Below, piece after piece: positions 7,786 to 18,000 of a stretch of 64,000 nucleotides of DNA (positions within the stretch are counted from its first letter, which is position 1; the number at the start of each line of letters is the position of its first letter). Source of the stretch: Inquilinus ginsengisoli_A (GTDB lineage Bacteria; Pseudomonadota; Alphaproteobacteria; DSM-16000; Inquilinaceae). The DNA lies in NCBI RefSeq assembly GCF_031453975.1, contig NZ_JAVDPW010000001.1:310001-374000 (forward strand). The letters are read 5' to 3'. A program made the translations under genes and the position numbers. Under the pieces are notes generated by a model, which was not told the origin of the DNA, ran no database searches, and saw nothing but the letters and a program-made list of their open reading frames with translations.

Positions 7786-8769
7786 ATGGATGCTGTGAAC
7801 ACGAGCACCCTGACCGTCCGTCCGCTGCGCGACGGCGCCGCCTTGCCGCTGCTGGTCGAGGCCGCCGCCGGCACCGTGCCGTCGCTGATCGAAGCGCTGC
7901 CGGAGATCCGCGAGGTGGCCGACCGCCACCTGCTCGGCCATGGCGGCCTGCTGTTCCGCGGCTTCGCGCTGGACGGGGCGGCCGCGTTCCAGGGCTTCGC
8001 CGCCGGCTTCGGCCACCCGCTGCTGACCTACGAGTTCGGCTCGACCCCGCGCAGCAAGGTGACCCAGGGCGTCTACACCTCGACCGAATACCCGCCGCAC
8101 CAGCACATCCCGCTGCACAACGAGCAGGCCTACACCCGCGACTGGCCGATGAAGATCTGGTTCTACTGCCAGCAGGCGGCGCCGGAGGGCGGCGAGACCC
8201 CGATCGCCGACAGCCGCGCCATCTACCGCGACATGCCCGAGGCGCTGCGCGACCGCTTCGCCGACAAGGGCCTGATGTATGTCCGCAACTACGGCAACGG
8301 CCTCGACGTGTCGTGGCAGCAGGTGTTCGACACCGAGTCCCGCGACGTGGTCGAGGCCTATTGCCGCCGGCACGGCATCGAGTGCGAGTGGAAGCAAGAC
8401 GGCGAACTGCGCACCCGCCAGGTCTGCCAGGGCGCGATGGCCCATCCGGTGACCGGTGAGATGGTCTGGTTCAACCAGGCGCATCTGTTCCACGTCTCCA
8501 ACCTCGAGCCCGAGGTGCGGGCGACCTTGCTGGAGCTGGTCGACGAGCCGGACCTGCCGCGCAACGTCTATTACGGCGACGGCTCGGCGATCGAGGACGA
8601 AGCGCTCGAGGTCGTGCGCGGCGTGCTCGAGGCCCACAAGGTCACCTTCCCCTGGCGGTCGGGCGACGTGGTGATGCTCGACAACATGCTCACCGCCCAC
8701 GCGCGGGCGCCGTTCAAGGGACCGCGCAAGGTCATCGTCGCCATGGCGGAAGCGCACGGGCTGCGCTGA
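7786..8769 (+). CDS. Stand-alone SyrP/TauD-type aspartyl beta-hydroxylase (TbetaH-Asp class)
   Basis: Fe(II)/2-oxoglutarate dioxygenase, 327 aa, of the TauD/SyrP family that hydroxylates the beta carbon of carrier-bound Asp. The facial triad is visible: His-Asn-Glu at about residues 110-112 and the distal His in Asn-Met-Leu-Thr-Ala-His near 305, followed by a Gly-Pro-Arg-Lys motif for 2-oxoglutarate. It is a relative of the hydroxylase domain fused to the first NRPS. In published siderophore systems stand-alone enzymes give L-erythro beta-OH-Asp; by that rule this one probably serves the last Asp module, which has an ordinary C domain. The start at 7786 is set by homology; the open frame extends upstream inside the thioesterase gene. 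Confidence 0.88.
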   Translation: MDAVNTSTLTVRPLRDGAALPLLVEAAAGTVPSLIEALPEIREVADRHLLGHGGLLFRGFALDGAAAFQGFAAGFGHPLLTYEFGSTPRSKVTQGVYTSTEYPPHQHIPLHNEQAYTRDWPMKIWFYCQQAAPEGGETPIADSRAIYRDMPEALRDRFADKGLMYVRNYGNGLDVSWQQVFDTESRDVVEAYCRRHGIECEWKQDGELRTRQVCQGAMAHPVTGEMVWFNQAHLFHVSNLEPEVRATLLELVDEPDLPRNVYYGDGSAIEDEALEVVRGVLEAHKVTFPWRSGDVVMLDNMLTAHARAPFKGPRKVIVAMAEAHGLR

Positions 8770-8795
8770 CGCACCCGTTCCGCAGATGAGGCGCG

Positions 8796-8815
8796 CGGCC
8801 CCGACGGCGGGGCCG
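8796..8815 (+). other. Short GC-rich hairpin in the hydroxylase-exporter gap
   Basis: Eight-bp perfect stem (8796-8803 and 8808-8815) with a 4-base loop in the 60-bp gap between the two genes. There is no T-run, so it is not a clear terminator; it may only stabilise mRNA or be chance in GC-rich DNA. Confidence 0.3.
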
Positions 8816-8829
8816 GCGCCGACACTCCG

Positions 8830-10530
8830 ATGCTGGAGAAGGCCGTGTCGCTTTTCGGAATGCTGGTTCGCGGGTCACGGACGCTGTTCGTGGCGGCCCT
8901 GCTGGCCAGCCTGGCCTGCGGCGCCGCGGGCGCGGCCCTGGTGCTGCTGATCAACCGCGCGCTCTATGCGTCGGCGGAGACGCTGCCGCAATGGCTGGCG
9001 CCCTTCGCCGCCGCCGCCCTGGTGGCGATGCTGGCGCAGGTCGGCTCGCGCACCCTGTTCGCCCATCTCGGCCAGCGCGCGCTGGGGGCGCTGCGCCAGG
9101 TCATCGCCCGGGCGGTGGTCGCGGCGCCGACGCGGCGGCTGGAGACGGTCGGCCGGGCGCGCATCCAGTCGATGCTGACCGACGACGCCACCAACGTCGC
9201 CACCTTCTGCTTCGGCCTGCCGATCCTGGTGACCAACTCGGTGGTCATCCTTGGCGCCCTGATCTATCTCGCCACCCTGTCGCCGCTGCTGCTGCTGATC
9301 GCGGTGGCCACCATGGTGCTGGGTTCGGCCGGCTATCATCTCAGCCAGCGCCGGGTGCTGCGGCATCTCGGCCAGGCCGGGCGCAGCCAGGACCAGCTGT
9401 TCGGGCAGTTCGAGGCCCTGGTCGGCGGCACCAAGGAGCTGAAGCTGAACAGCGGCAAGGCGCGCCGCTTCCTCGATGTCGTGCTGGCCGGGGCGGTCGA
9501 TGCTGTCGCCCGCAACCGCAGCCGCGGCATGGCGCTGCTGGCGATCGCCGATGGCTGGGGGCGGTTCCTGTTCATGGCGGTGATCGGCGTGGCGCTGTTC
9601 GCCCGGATCTGGGTGGTGCCGGAGCATGCCGGCGTGGTCACCGGCTACGTCATCGCCTTTCTCTACGTCATGGGGCCGTTGGAGGGGGTTCTGGCCAACA
9701 TCCCCCATCTCAACATGGCCCGCGTGGCCCTCGGCCGCATCAACCGCACCTTGGCCGAGCTGGCGCCGGAGGGCGACGGCCTGCCGGCCGCGCCGGTGCC
9801 GGCCCGATCGGAAGTGACGCTGGCGCTGCAGGGCGTCACCCATGGCTACTATCACGAGCGCGACGACGAGGTGTTCACCCTCGGCCCGATCGACCTGACC
9901 CTGCGGCCGGGCGAGGCCACCTTCCTGGTCGGCGGCAATGGCTGCGGCAAGACCACGCTGGCGAAGCTGATCACCGGCCTCTACGCCGCCGAGGCCGGCA
10001 CCATCCGGGTCGACGGCGAGGCGCTGGCCGAGCCGGGACGCGGCGCCTACCGCCAGATGTTCGCGGCCGTGTTCTCCGACTTCCACCTGTTCGAGACGCT
10101 GCTCGAGACCGCCGACGGGTCGCTCGACGCCCGTGCCAATGACTGGCTGCGCAAGCTGCATCTCGACCACAAGGTCACGGTCAAGGACGGCGCCTTCTCG
10201 ACCCGCGACCTGTCGCAGGGCCAGCGCAAGCGCCTGGCGCTGGTGGCGGCCTGCCTCGAGGACCGGCCGGTGATGGTGTTCGACGAATGGGCGGCCGACC
10301 AGGACCCGCTGTTCAAGGATGTGTTCTACCGCGACATCCTGGGCGACCTGAAGGCGCAGCGGAAGACGCTGCTCGTGATCACCCATGACGACCGCTACTT
10401 CCCGCTCGCCGACCAGCTGATCAAGCTCGACCGCGGCCAGATCGTCGAGCGCAGCGTGGCCGACCCGGTCGAGCCGCCGGCACTTCGTGTCGCCGCCGGG
10501 CGCGATCTATCCCTTTCGCCGGTGTCATGA
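8830..10530 (+). CDS. Cyclic-peptide-export-type ABC transporter (PvdE-like)
   Basis: Fused permease-ATPase (566 aa) expected to move the acylated siderophore precursor to the periplasm, as PvdE does for pyoverdine. About six membrane helices occupy residues 1-300. The nucleotide-binding half has a Walker A (Gly-Gly-Asn-Gly-Cys-Gly-Lys-Thr-Thr) near residue 376, the signature variant Leu-Ser-Gln-Gly-Gln-Arg-Lys-Arg typical of this subfamily, a Walker B ending Val-Phe-Asp-Glu-Trp, and a switch His in Ile-Thr-His-Asp-Asp. The stop overlaps the ATG of the first NRPS gene (ATGA), so the two are coupled. I found no tripartite efflux pump or MFS exporter in the window, so this is the only export candidate. 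Confidence 0.93.
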   Translation: MLEKAVSLFGMLVRGSRTLFVAALLASLACGAAGAALVLLINRALYASAETLPQWLAPFAAAALVAMLAQVGSRTLFAHLGQRALGALRQVIARAVVAAPTRRLETVGRARIQSMLTDDATNVATFCFGLPILVTNSVVILGALIYLATLSPLLLLIAVATMVLGSAGYHLSQRRVLRHLGQAGRSQDQLFGQFEALVGGTKELKLNSGKARRFLDVVLAGAVDAVARNRSRGMALLAIADGWGRFLFMAVIGVALFARIWVVPEHAGVVTGYVIAFLYVMGPLEGVLANIPHLNMARVALGRINRTLAELAPEGDGLPAAPVPARSEVTLALQGVTHGYYHERDDEVFTLGPIDLTLRPGEATFLVGGNGCGKTTLAKLITGLYAAEAGTIRVDGEALAEPGRGAYRQMFAAVFSDFHLFETLLETADGSLDARANDWLRKLHLDHKVTVKDGAFSTRDLSQGQRKRLALVAACLEDRPVMVFDEWAADQDPLFKDVFYRDILGDLKAQRKTLLVITHDDRYFPLADQLIKLDRGQIVERSVADPVEPPALRVAAGRDLSLSPVS

Positions 10531-13500
10531 GGTTCGCCGTGAGCGACGCTGCCTTCGATATCCGCCCGCGCCGCGACGCCTCCCGCCGGCTGGCCCTGGA
10601 CTATGCCGACGCCGAGACGCTGGTCGAGGTCCTGCGCCGCCGTGCGGCCGAGGACACCGACACCGTGGCGGTGCGGTTCCTGGCCGACGGCGAGACGGTC
10701 AGCGACACCCTCGACTACCGGACCCTGGATCTCCGGGCCCGGGCGATCGCGGCCCATCTGCAGACCGTGGCGGCGCCGGGCGACCGGGCGCTGATCCTGC
10801 TGACCAGCGGGCCGGACTACATCGCCTCGTTCTTCGGCTGCCTCTATGCCGGGATCATCGCCGTGCCGGCCTATCCGCCGGAATCGATGAGCCTGCACCA
10901 TGTCGAGCGGCTGCAGGGCATGGTCGCCGATGCCGGCGCCCACCATCTGCTCACCAACCGCGCCCATCGTGCTTCGGTCGAGGCCCTGGCGGCGGCCCAT
11001 GACGGCGTCGCCGTGATCGCCGTCGACACCCTGTCGTCGGACCTGGCCGAAGCCTGGCGGCCGCATCCGGCGAAGGGCGACGACATCGCCTTCCTGCAAT
11101 ACACCTCGGGTTCCACCGCCAACCCCAAGGGCATCGAGGTCACCCACGCCAACCTGCTCGACAACCAGCAGATGATGATCCATGGCTGCGGTGTGACGGC
11201 CGACGACATCTTCGTCACCTGGCTGCCGCTGTATCACGACATGGGGCTGATCGCCGGGCTGATCCTGCCGTTCTTCGCCGGCATCCGCCTGGTGATGATG
11301 ACGCCGCAGCACTTCCTGGCCCGGCCCGCCCGCTGGCTGGAGGCCATGCAGCGTCACGGCGGCACCATCAGCGGCGGCCCCGACTTCGCCTACCGCCTGT
11401 GCTGCGAACGGATCAGCGACAGGACCCTGGCGGGGCTCGATCTGAGCTCCTGGCAGGTCGCCTTCTGCGGGTCCGAACCGGTGCGGGCGGACACCATGGC
11501 GGACTTCGCCGCCCGCTTCGCCCCGGCCGGCTTCCGCCGCGAGGCGCTGATTCCCAGCTACGGCCTGGCCGAGGCCACGCTGACCATGTCGTGCAGCCCG
11601 CGGCCGGAGCCCTATGTCACGCTGCGTGTCGATGCCGAGGCCCTGGCGGCGCATCGCGTGGTGCCGAGCGAGACCGGCATCGAACTGGTCAGCAGCGGCC
11701 GGCCGATCCGCCCGCCGCAGCTGCGCATCGTGAATCCCGAGAGCTTCGCGACGCTCGGCGAAGACCGGGTCGGCGAGGTCTGGGTGGCCGGCAACAGCGT
11801 CACCCGCGGCTACTGGCGCAATGCGCCGGCCACCCGCGAGGCCTTCCTCGACCATGACGGCGGCACCTGGCTGCGCAGCGGCGACCTGGCCTTCCTGCAC
11901 GATGGCGAGCTGTTCATCACCGGCCGCCGCAAGGATGTGATCATCATCCGCGGCCAGAACCGTTACCCCCAGGACATCGAGAAGGCGGTCGAGGCCGGCG
12001 TGACGCAGATCCGCAAGGGCCGGGTCTCCGCCTTCGCGGTCGAGCACGAAGGCCGCGAGAGCATCGGCGTCGCGGTCGAGATCGGTCGCGGCGAGCAGCG
12101 CAAGACGGCGCCCGAGGCGCTGGTCGAGGCCATCGACCGCGTGATCGCCGAAACCCAGCAGGAGCCGGTCAGCCTGGTCGCCCTGCTCGATCCCGGCACG
12201 CTGCCAAAGACCACCAGCGGCAAGCTGCAGCGCTCCGCCTGCCGGCAGCGCCTGGCCTCGGGCGAGCTGCAGGCCTACCACCTCTATCGCCGCCCGGCGG
12301 CCACCGCCCGCGACCACCAGCCGCCGCAGAGCGAGACCGAGCGCCGGCTCGCCGCGATCTGGGCCGAGCTGCTGGATGCCGATCCGGTCGGGCGCGACGA
12401 CCAGTTCCTGGCGCTGGGCGGCCATTCGCTGCTCGCCCTGCAGGCGGTCGACCGGGTCCGGACGGAGTTCGGCGTCGACCTGCCGCTGCGCGAGATCTTC
12501 GCCCCGCAGAGCCTCGCCGATCTGGCCGCCAGGCTCGACGTCGCCCCGCGCCAGGCGCCGGGGGCAGGACTTCCGGCCATCGCCGTGCAGCCGCGCCGCG
12601 CCGAGATGCCGCTGTCGCTGGCGCAGCAGCGGCTGTGGTTGGCCGAACGCCTGGCCGGGGAGGGGGCGCGCAGCGCCTACAACCTCACCGGCCAGCTGCG
12701 GCTGACCGGCCCGCTGTCCCGCCCGGCGCTGGAGCGGGCGCTGGCCGGCCTGCTGGCGCGGCACGAGATCCTGCGCACCGCCTATCCCGACGGCGCCGAC
12801 GGCATGTCGGTGGCGCGGGTCGCCGCCGACGCCACGCTGGCGCTGCCCGAGATCGACCTGTCGGCGCTCGACCCGGCGCGGCGCGAGGCGCGGCTGGCCG
12901 AGATCGAGGCGGAAGAGGCGCGGCGGCCGTTCGACCTGGCGCGGGCGCCGCTGTTGCGCACCACCCTGCTGCGGCTCGGGGCGACGGAGCACAGCCTGCT
13001 GGTCGGCCTGCATCACCTGATCGGCGACGGCTGGTCGATCGGCGTGCTGATCGACGACCTCGGCGCGCTGTACCGCGCCGCGCTGGAGCACGGGCCGTCG
13101 GCGCTGGCGCCGCTGCCGGTGCAGTATCTCGACTACGCGCAATGGCAGCGGCAGCTACTGCAGGGCGAGGTGCTGGAGGGCCAGAAGGCCTTCTGGCGCG
13201 ATCATCTGGCCGGCGCCCCGCGCAGCCTGGACCTGCCGACCGACGACCCGCGCCCGGCGATCGCTTCTGCGGCCGGGGACAGCGTGCGCTTCAGCCTGCC
13301 CGGACCGCTGGTCGCGCGGCTGGAGGCCCTCGGCCACGCGCAGGGCGCGACCCTGTTCATGGTGCTGCTGGCGGCGTTCGAGACGCTGCTGCACCGCGTG
13401 ACCGGCGCCACCGAACTGATCATCGGCACCGATGTCGCCGGCCGGCCGCGGCGCGAGCTGGACGGGCTGATCGGCTTCTTCGTCAATGTCCTGCCGCTGC

Positions 13501-15083
13501 GCGCCCGGCTGTCGGCGGAGCAGGCCTTCGATGCCCTGCTGGCGCAGGTGCGCGACGAGACGCTACTGGCCTTCGAACACCCGCTGCTGCCCTTCGACCA
13601 GATCGTCGAGGCGGTGGGCACGCCGCGCGACCGCAGCCGCAACCCGCTGGTGCAGGCGCTGTTCGTGCTGCAGAGCGCGCCGCGCGGACGCTTCGGCGTC
13701 GACGGGCTGGTGGCGGAGCTGCGGCCGGCCCAGGCCCACAGCTCGAAATTCGACATGGCGCTGTTCCTCGACCCGCTCGGCCCGCGCGCCGCACAGGGGC
13801 TCGACGGGGAATGGGTCTTCGCCAGCGCCCTGTTCGGCCGGGCGCGGATCGAGCGGCTGGTCGCCGCCTGGACCGGCCTGCTGGAACAGGTCGCCGACAC
13901 CCCCGACCGCTCGCTGAGCGGCTTCTCCCTTCCCTCACTGGAGGATCAAGCGATGTCGTCTTCTGCGCCGTCGTCCCCGAAGCCATCGGGTCAGGTGCCA
14001 TCCGGCCAGGCGCGCATGGGCGCCAAGCTCGACAAGCTGAAGAAGTTCGCCACGCCCTCCGCCCGGCCGGCGGCAGCCCCGGCCCGGGAGCTGGTGCGGA
14101 CCTCGTCGCTGACGCCGGGGACGATCTTCCCGCTGGTGATCGAGCCGGCCAGCGCCGACCTCGACGCCGTGGCCTGGGCCGCGGCGCATCGCGACACCGT
14201 CGAGACGCTGCTGCGGCGCCACGCCGGCCTGCTGTTCCGCGGCCTCGGCCTGGCGACGCCGCAGGATTTCGAGGCCTTCGCCGAGGCGCTGCAGCCCGGG
14301 CTCTACGGCGGCTATGGCGACCTGCCGAAGAAGGAAGGCGGCCGCAACACCTACCGCTCCACCCCGTATCCCGAGCGGAAGATGATCCTGTTCCACAATG
14401 AGAGCTCGCATCTGCCGCGCTGGCCGCGGATGCAATGGTTCTTCTGCGAGCAGCCCTCGCCGGTCGGCGGCGCCACCCCGATCGTCGACTGCCGCGAGAT
14501 GGTCCGCCGCCTGCCGGCCGAGCTGGCGGAGCGCTTCGACCGCCTCGGCCTGATGTATGTCCGCACCTTCACCGACAAGCTGGACGTGAATTGGCGCGAC
14601 TTCTTCCGCACCGACAGCCGTGCCGAGGTCGAGGCCCGTTGCCGCGAGGCCGGGGTCGATTTCACCTGGATCGGCGAGGACGAGCTGCAGACCCGCACCC
14701 GCTGCCCGGCGGTGATCACCCACCCGCTGACCGGCGAGCGCTCCTTCTTCAACCAGGTGCAGCTGCATCACACCCGCTGCCTCGACGCCGATGTGCGCGA
14801 CGACCTGCTCGGCATGGTCGGGCCGGACCGCATGCCGCGCCAGGTGTTCTACGGCGACGGCAGCCCGATCGAGGATGCCGTGATGGACCTGATCGGTGAG
14901 CTCTACGAGGCCTGCGCCGTGCGCTTCGACTGGCGCAAGGGCGACGTGGTGATGCTCGACAACATGCTGGCCGCCCATGCCCGCGACCCGTTCGAAGGGC
15001 CGCGCCGCATCGTCGTGGCGATGGGCGACATGGTCGACCGCAGCAGCCTCGACGGCGCTTCGGCGCCGGGGGGGACGCGATGA
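10527..15083 (+). CDS. NRPS 1: FAAL-T-C with C-terminal fused Asp beta-hydroxylase
   Basis: Starter enzyme (1518 aa). Residues 1-590 are a fatty acyl-AMP ligase (Tyr-Thr-Ser-Gly-Ser-Thr-Ala-Asn-Pro-Lys-Gly, Leu-Pro-Leu-Tyr-His-Asp-Met-Gly). The carrier domain has its phosphopantetheine Ser in Gly-Gly-His-Ser near 634. The condensation domain (about 690-1115) has an intact His-His-Leu-Ile-Gly-Asp-Gly near 829. After a Ser/Pro/Lys-rich linker (1140-1190) comes a TauD/SyrP dioxygenase domain to 1518 with His-Asn-Glu near 1290 and a distal His near 1484. The protein should load a fatty acid and join it to Asp on NRPS 2, while the fused hydroxylase oxidises that Asp. Hydroxylases fused this way (IbetaH-Asp, as in alterobactin and cupriachelin) are reported to give L-threo beta-OH-Asp. 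Four-bp overlaps with both neighbours. Confidence 0.93.
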   Translation: MRFAVSDAAFDIRPRRDASRRLALDYADAETLVEVLRRRAAEDTDTVAVRFLADGETVSDTLDYRTLDLRARAIAAHLQTVAAPGDRALILLTSGPDYIASFFGCLYAGIIAVPAYPPESMSLHHVERLQGMVADAGAHHLLTNRAHRASVEALAAAHDGVAVIAVDTLSSDLAEAWRPHPAKGDDIAFLQYTSGSTANPKGIEVTHANLLDNQQMMIHGCGVTADDIFVTWLPLYHDMGLIAGLILPFFAGIRLVMMTPQHFLARPARWLEAMQRHGGTISGGPDFAYRLCCERISDRTLAGLDLSSWQVAFCGSEPVRADTMADFAARFAPAGFRREALIPSYGLAEATLTMSCSPRPEPYVTLRVDAEALAAHRVVPSETGIELVSSGRPIRPPQLRIVNPESFATLGEDRVGEVWVAGNSVTRGYWRNAPATREAFLDHDGGTWLRSGDLAFLHDGELFITGRRKDVIIIRGQNRYPQDIEKAVEAGVTQIRKGRVSAFAVEHEGRESIGVAVEIGRGEQRKTAPEALVEAIDRVIAETQQEPVSLVALLDPGTLPKTTSGKLQRSACRQRLASGELQAYHLYRRPAATARDHQPPQSETERRLAAIWAELLDADPVGRDDQFLALGGHSLLALQAVDRVRTEFGVDLPLREIFAPQSLADLAARLDVAPRQAPGAGLPAIAVQPRRAEMPLSLAQQRLWLAERLAGEGARSAYNLTGQLRLTGPLSRPALERALAGLLARHEILRTAYPDGADGMSVARVAADATLALPEIDLSALDPARREARLAEIEAEEARRPFDLARAPLLRTTLLRLGATEHSLLVGLHHLIGDGWSIGVLIDDLGALYRAALEHGPSALAPLPVQYLDYAQWQRQLLQGEVLEGQKAFWRDHLAGAPRSLDLPTDDPRPAIASAAGDSVRFSLPGPLVARLEALGHAQGATLFMVLLAAFETLLHRVTGATELIIGTDVAGRPRRELDGLIGFFVNVLPLRARLSAEQAFDALLAQVRDETLLAFEHPLLPFDQIVEAVGTPRDRSRNPLVQALFVLQSAPRGRFGVDGLVAELRPAQAHSSKFDMALFLDPLGPRAAQGLDGEWVFASALFGRARIERLVAAWTGLLEQVADTPDRSLSGFSLPSLEDQAMSSSAPSSPKPSGQVPSGQARMGAKLDKLKKFATPSARPAAAPARELVRTSSLTPGTIFPLVIEPASADLDAVAWAAAHRDTVETLLRRHAGLLFRGLGLATPQDFEAFAEALQPGLYGGYGDLPKKEGGRNTYRSTPYPERKMILFHNESSHLPRWPRMQWFFCEQPSPVGGATPIVDCREMVRRLPAELAERFDRLGLMYVRTFTDKLDVNWRDFFRTDSRAEVEARCREAGVDFTWIGEDELQTRTRCPAVITHPLTGERSFFNQVQLHHTRCLDADVRDDLLGMVGPDRMPRQVFYGDGSPIEDAVMDLIGELYEACAVRFDWRKGDVVMLDNMLAAHARDPFEGPRRIVVAMGDMVDRSSLDGASAPGGTR

Positions 15084-18000
15084 CCGATCTCGCCCTCTCG
15101 GCCGCGGCTGCCGAAACCTGGCCGCTCGGCCCCGAGCAGCGCGCCGCCGCCGAGCATCCGGACGACGCGCTGCTGTTGACCATCGACATCACCGGTGGCC
15201 TTGACGAGGCGCGGTTGCGCGCGGCCCTGCTGCGGGTCGCCGGGCGCCACGAGATCCTGCGCACCGCCTTCGTCGCGGTCCCCGGCTATCGCGGCCTGCG
15301 GGCACAGCCGCTCGACGCGCCGGCCGTACCAGGCTGGGCTGTGCTCGACCTGCGCGGCCGGGCCGACGCCGCGGCGGCGCTGGCACAGGATCTGGCGGCG
15401 CAGCGCGCGGCCGGCTTCGACCTGGCTATCGGCCAGACCCTGCGCGCGGCGCTGTACCGGCTCGGCGATGCCGAGTGGCGGCTGGCATTGCTGGCCTCGC
15501 CGCTGGTGGCGGACCGTGGCGCGCTGGACTTGCTGTTCCGGGCGCTGCACGACGACTACGCCGGCGCGGCCGTTCCGGCGAATGAGGACGCCGTCGCCTA
15601 CGCCCAGTATGTCGACTGGCGGGCCGAGATGGCGACCGACGAGGATGCCGCCGAGGGCCGTCGCTACTGGCAGGACCATCTCGGTGCCGCGGCGTCGCTG
15701 CCGCTGCATCTGCCCTATCGCCGGCGCGACGCCGGCCCGGCGGCGCGCGCCAGCCGCGAAGCCCCGGTCGACGCCGCCGTCGCAACGCGCCTGGCGGATC
15801 TGGCCACCGCCCGCGGCGTCGCGCTCGACACCGTGCTGCAGGCCGCCTGGTGGGCGTTGCTGGCCCGGATCTCCGGCCGGCCCGAGATGGTGGTCGGCTG
15901 GCAGCAGGATTGCCGCCGCAGCTACGGCGCCTTCGCCGACACCATCGGCGCGTTCGACAAGGTGCTGCCGCTGCGCCTGGCGATCGACCCGGCCGAAACC
16001 CTTGGCGCCCTGCTGGACCGGCTCGGGCCGGTGCTCGACCTGCATCTTGGCTGGCAGGAGCATTGGGCGGTCGATGCGCTGGGGCGCGACGACCATCTTG
16101 CTGCCGGCTTCCAGGTCTCGGCCCGCGCGTCCGCCTGGGCGCCGGCGCGGCTCGACGGCGGCGCCTGGCGCCTGGCCTCGCTGCCGGGGCCGCAGGCCTT
16201 CGAGCTGGCGCTCGAAGCCCGGCTGGCCGATGACGGAACGCTCCGCACCGTCGCCCTGCATCATGATGCCGGCCGCTACGCCGACGCCGCGGCCGCCACG
16301 CTGCTGGAACAATACCTGGCCCTCCTGGCCGCCCTGCCGGACCAGCTGGCGACGCCGGTCGGCGCGCTGTCGCCGATCGGCGCGGCGGAGCGGTCGCGGC
16401 TGCTGGCCTTCGACGGCACCGCCCGGGCGGCCGGTCCCGGCCCGTCCCTGCCGGCGCTGATCGCCCGCTGGGGCCGCGAGACGCCGGCGGCGCCGGCCCT
16501 GGCCGGCGGCGACGCCGTGCTGGACTATGCGACCCTGAACGCCCGGGTGGACCGCCTGGCCGCGTGGCTCGCCGGCCGGGGCGTCGGCCGCGACGCGGTG
16601 GTGGCGCTCGACATGGCGCGGTCGGCCGGCATGGTGGTGGCGCTGCTCGCCGTCTGGCGGGCCGGTGGCACCTATCTGCCGCTCGATCCGCAATGGCCGC
16701 AGGCGCGGCGGCGCCAGCTGATCGATCAGGCCAGGCCGGTGCTGGTGCTGGCCGAAGGGCCGGATCCGGTCTCGTCCGAAACCGTCCCCGTTCATACCCT
16801 AGGCGCGGCGGTGGCTGCGACCGACACTGCGGCCTTGCCCGATCCGGCCGTGGACGATCCCGGCCATGCCGCGTATGTGCTGTTCACCTCCGGCTCGACC
16901 GGCACCCCCAAGGGCGTGGTGATCGAACACGGCCAGCTGCGGACCTATGTCGAGGCGGTCAGCGACGCCCTCGGCCTCGCCGGCTGCCGCCGCTTCGCCC
17001 TGACCTCGACCGTCGCCGCCGATCTCGGCAACACCGTGCTGTTCGGCGCGCTGCGCCACGGCGCCTGCCTGGTGGTGGCCGACGACGCCGAGATGGCCGA
17101 CGGCGCTGCCTTCGCCGGCTTCCTGCGGGGCCACGCGATCGACTGCGCCAAGCTGGTGCCGTCGCATCTGGCGGCGCTGCTCGACACGCCGTCTCCGGCA
17201 CTGCCGGGCACGCTGGTGCTGGGCGGTGAGGCGACCCCGAAGGCGCTGGTCGACCGGGTGCTCGCCATCGCGCCGCAATGTCGGGTGTTCAACCATTACG
17301 GCCCGACCGAGACCACGGTCGGCGTGCTGGTGCATGCGCATGATCCGGCGGCGCCGGCCTGGGCCGGCGACGCCCTGCCGCTCAGCCGCGTCCTCGACGG
17401 CAGCGAGATCCGTGTGCTCGATGCCGCCGGGCAGCCGGTGCCGACCGGCGCGGTGGGCGAACTCCACATCGGCGGCGCCCAGCTCGCGCGCGGCTACCTC
17501 CATGGCGACCCGGACGGCGCCTTCGTCATCCGCGACGGCCGGCGCCTGTACCGCAGCGGCGACCTGGCCCGCATCCTGCCCGAGGGCGGGCTGCAGCTGA
17601 TCGGCCGCGCCGACCACCAGGCCAAGATCCGCGGCTATCGGGTCGAACCGGGCGAGGTCGAAGCTGCGCTCAAGGATCTCGACGGGGTGCAGCAGGCGGC
17701 GGTCATCGTGCACCGGTCGGAAAGCGGGGACGTGCGGCTTGTCGCCTATGTCACCCTGGACCCCGCCGAAGCCGACACCGCCACCCGGATGGCGGCGCTG
17801 CGCCCGGCCCTGGCCGCGCGCCTGCCCGACGCGATGGTGCCGGCGCAGCTCTTCGCGCTCGACCGCATGCCGCGCCTGACCAACGGCAAGATCGACCGCC
17901 GCGGCCTGCCCGACCCGGCGACCCTGGCCGGCGCCGGCGCCAAGGTGGCGCCGCGCGACCCGGTCGAGACCCTGCTGTGCCAGGTGACGGCGGAGCTGCT

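Noticed and set aside
15080..16400. Interpretation of the first NRPS 2 domain as a C domain broken by mutation
   Set aside because: The domain is full length and in frame, and sits beside an Asp A domain and a fused hydroxylase, which is the known setting of interface domains.
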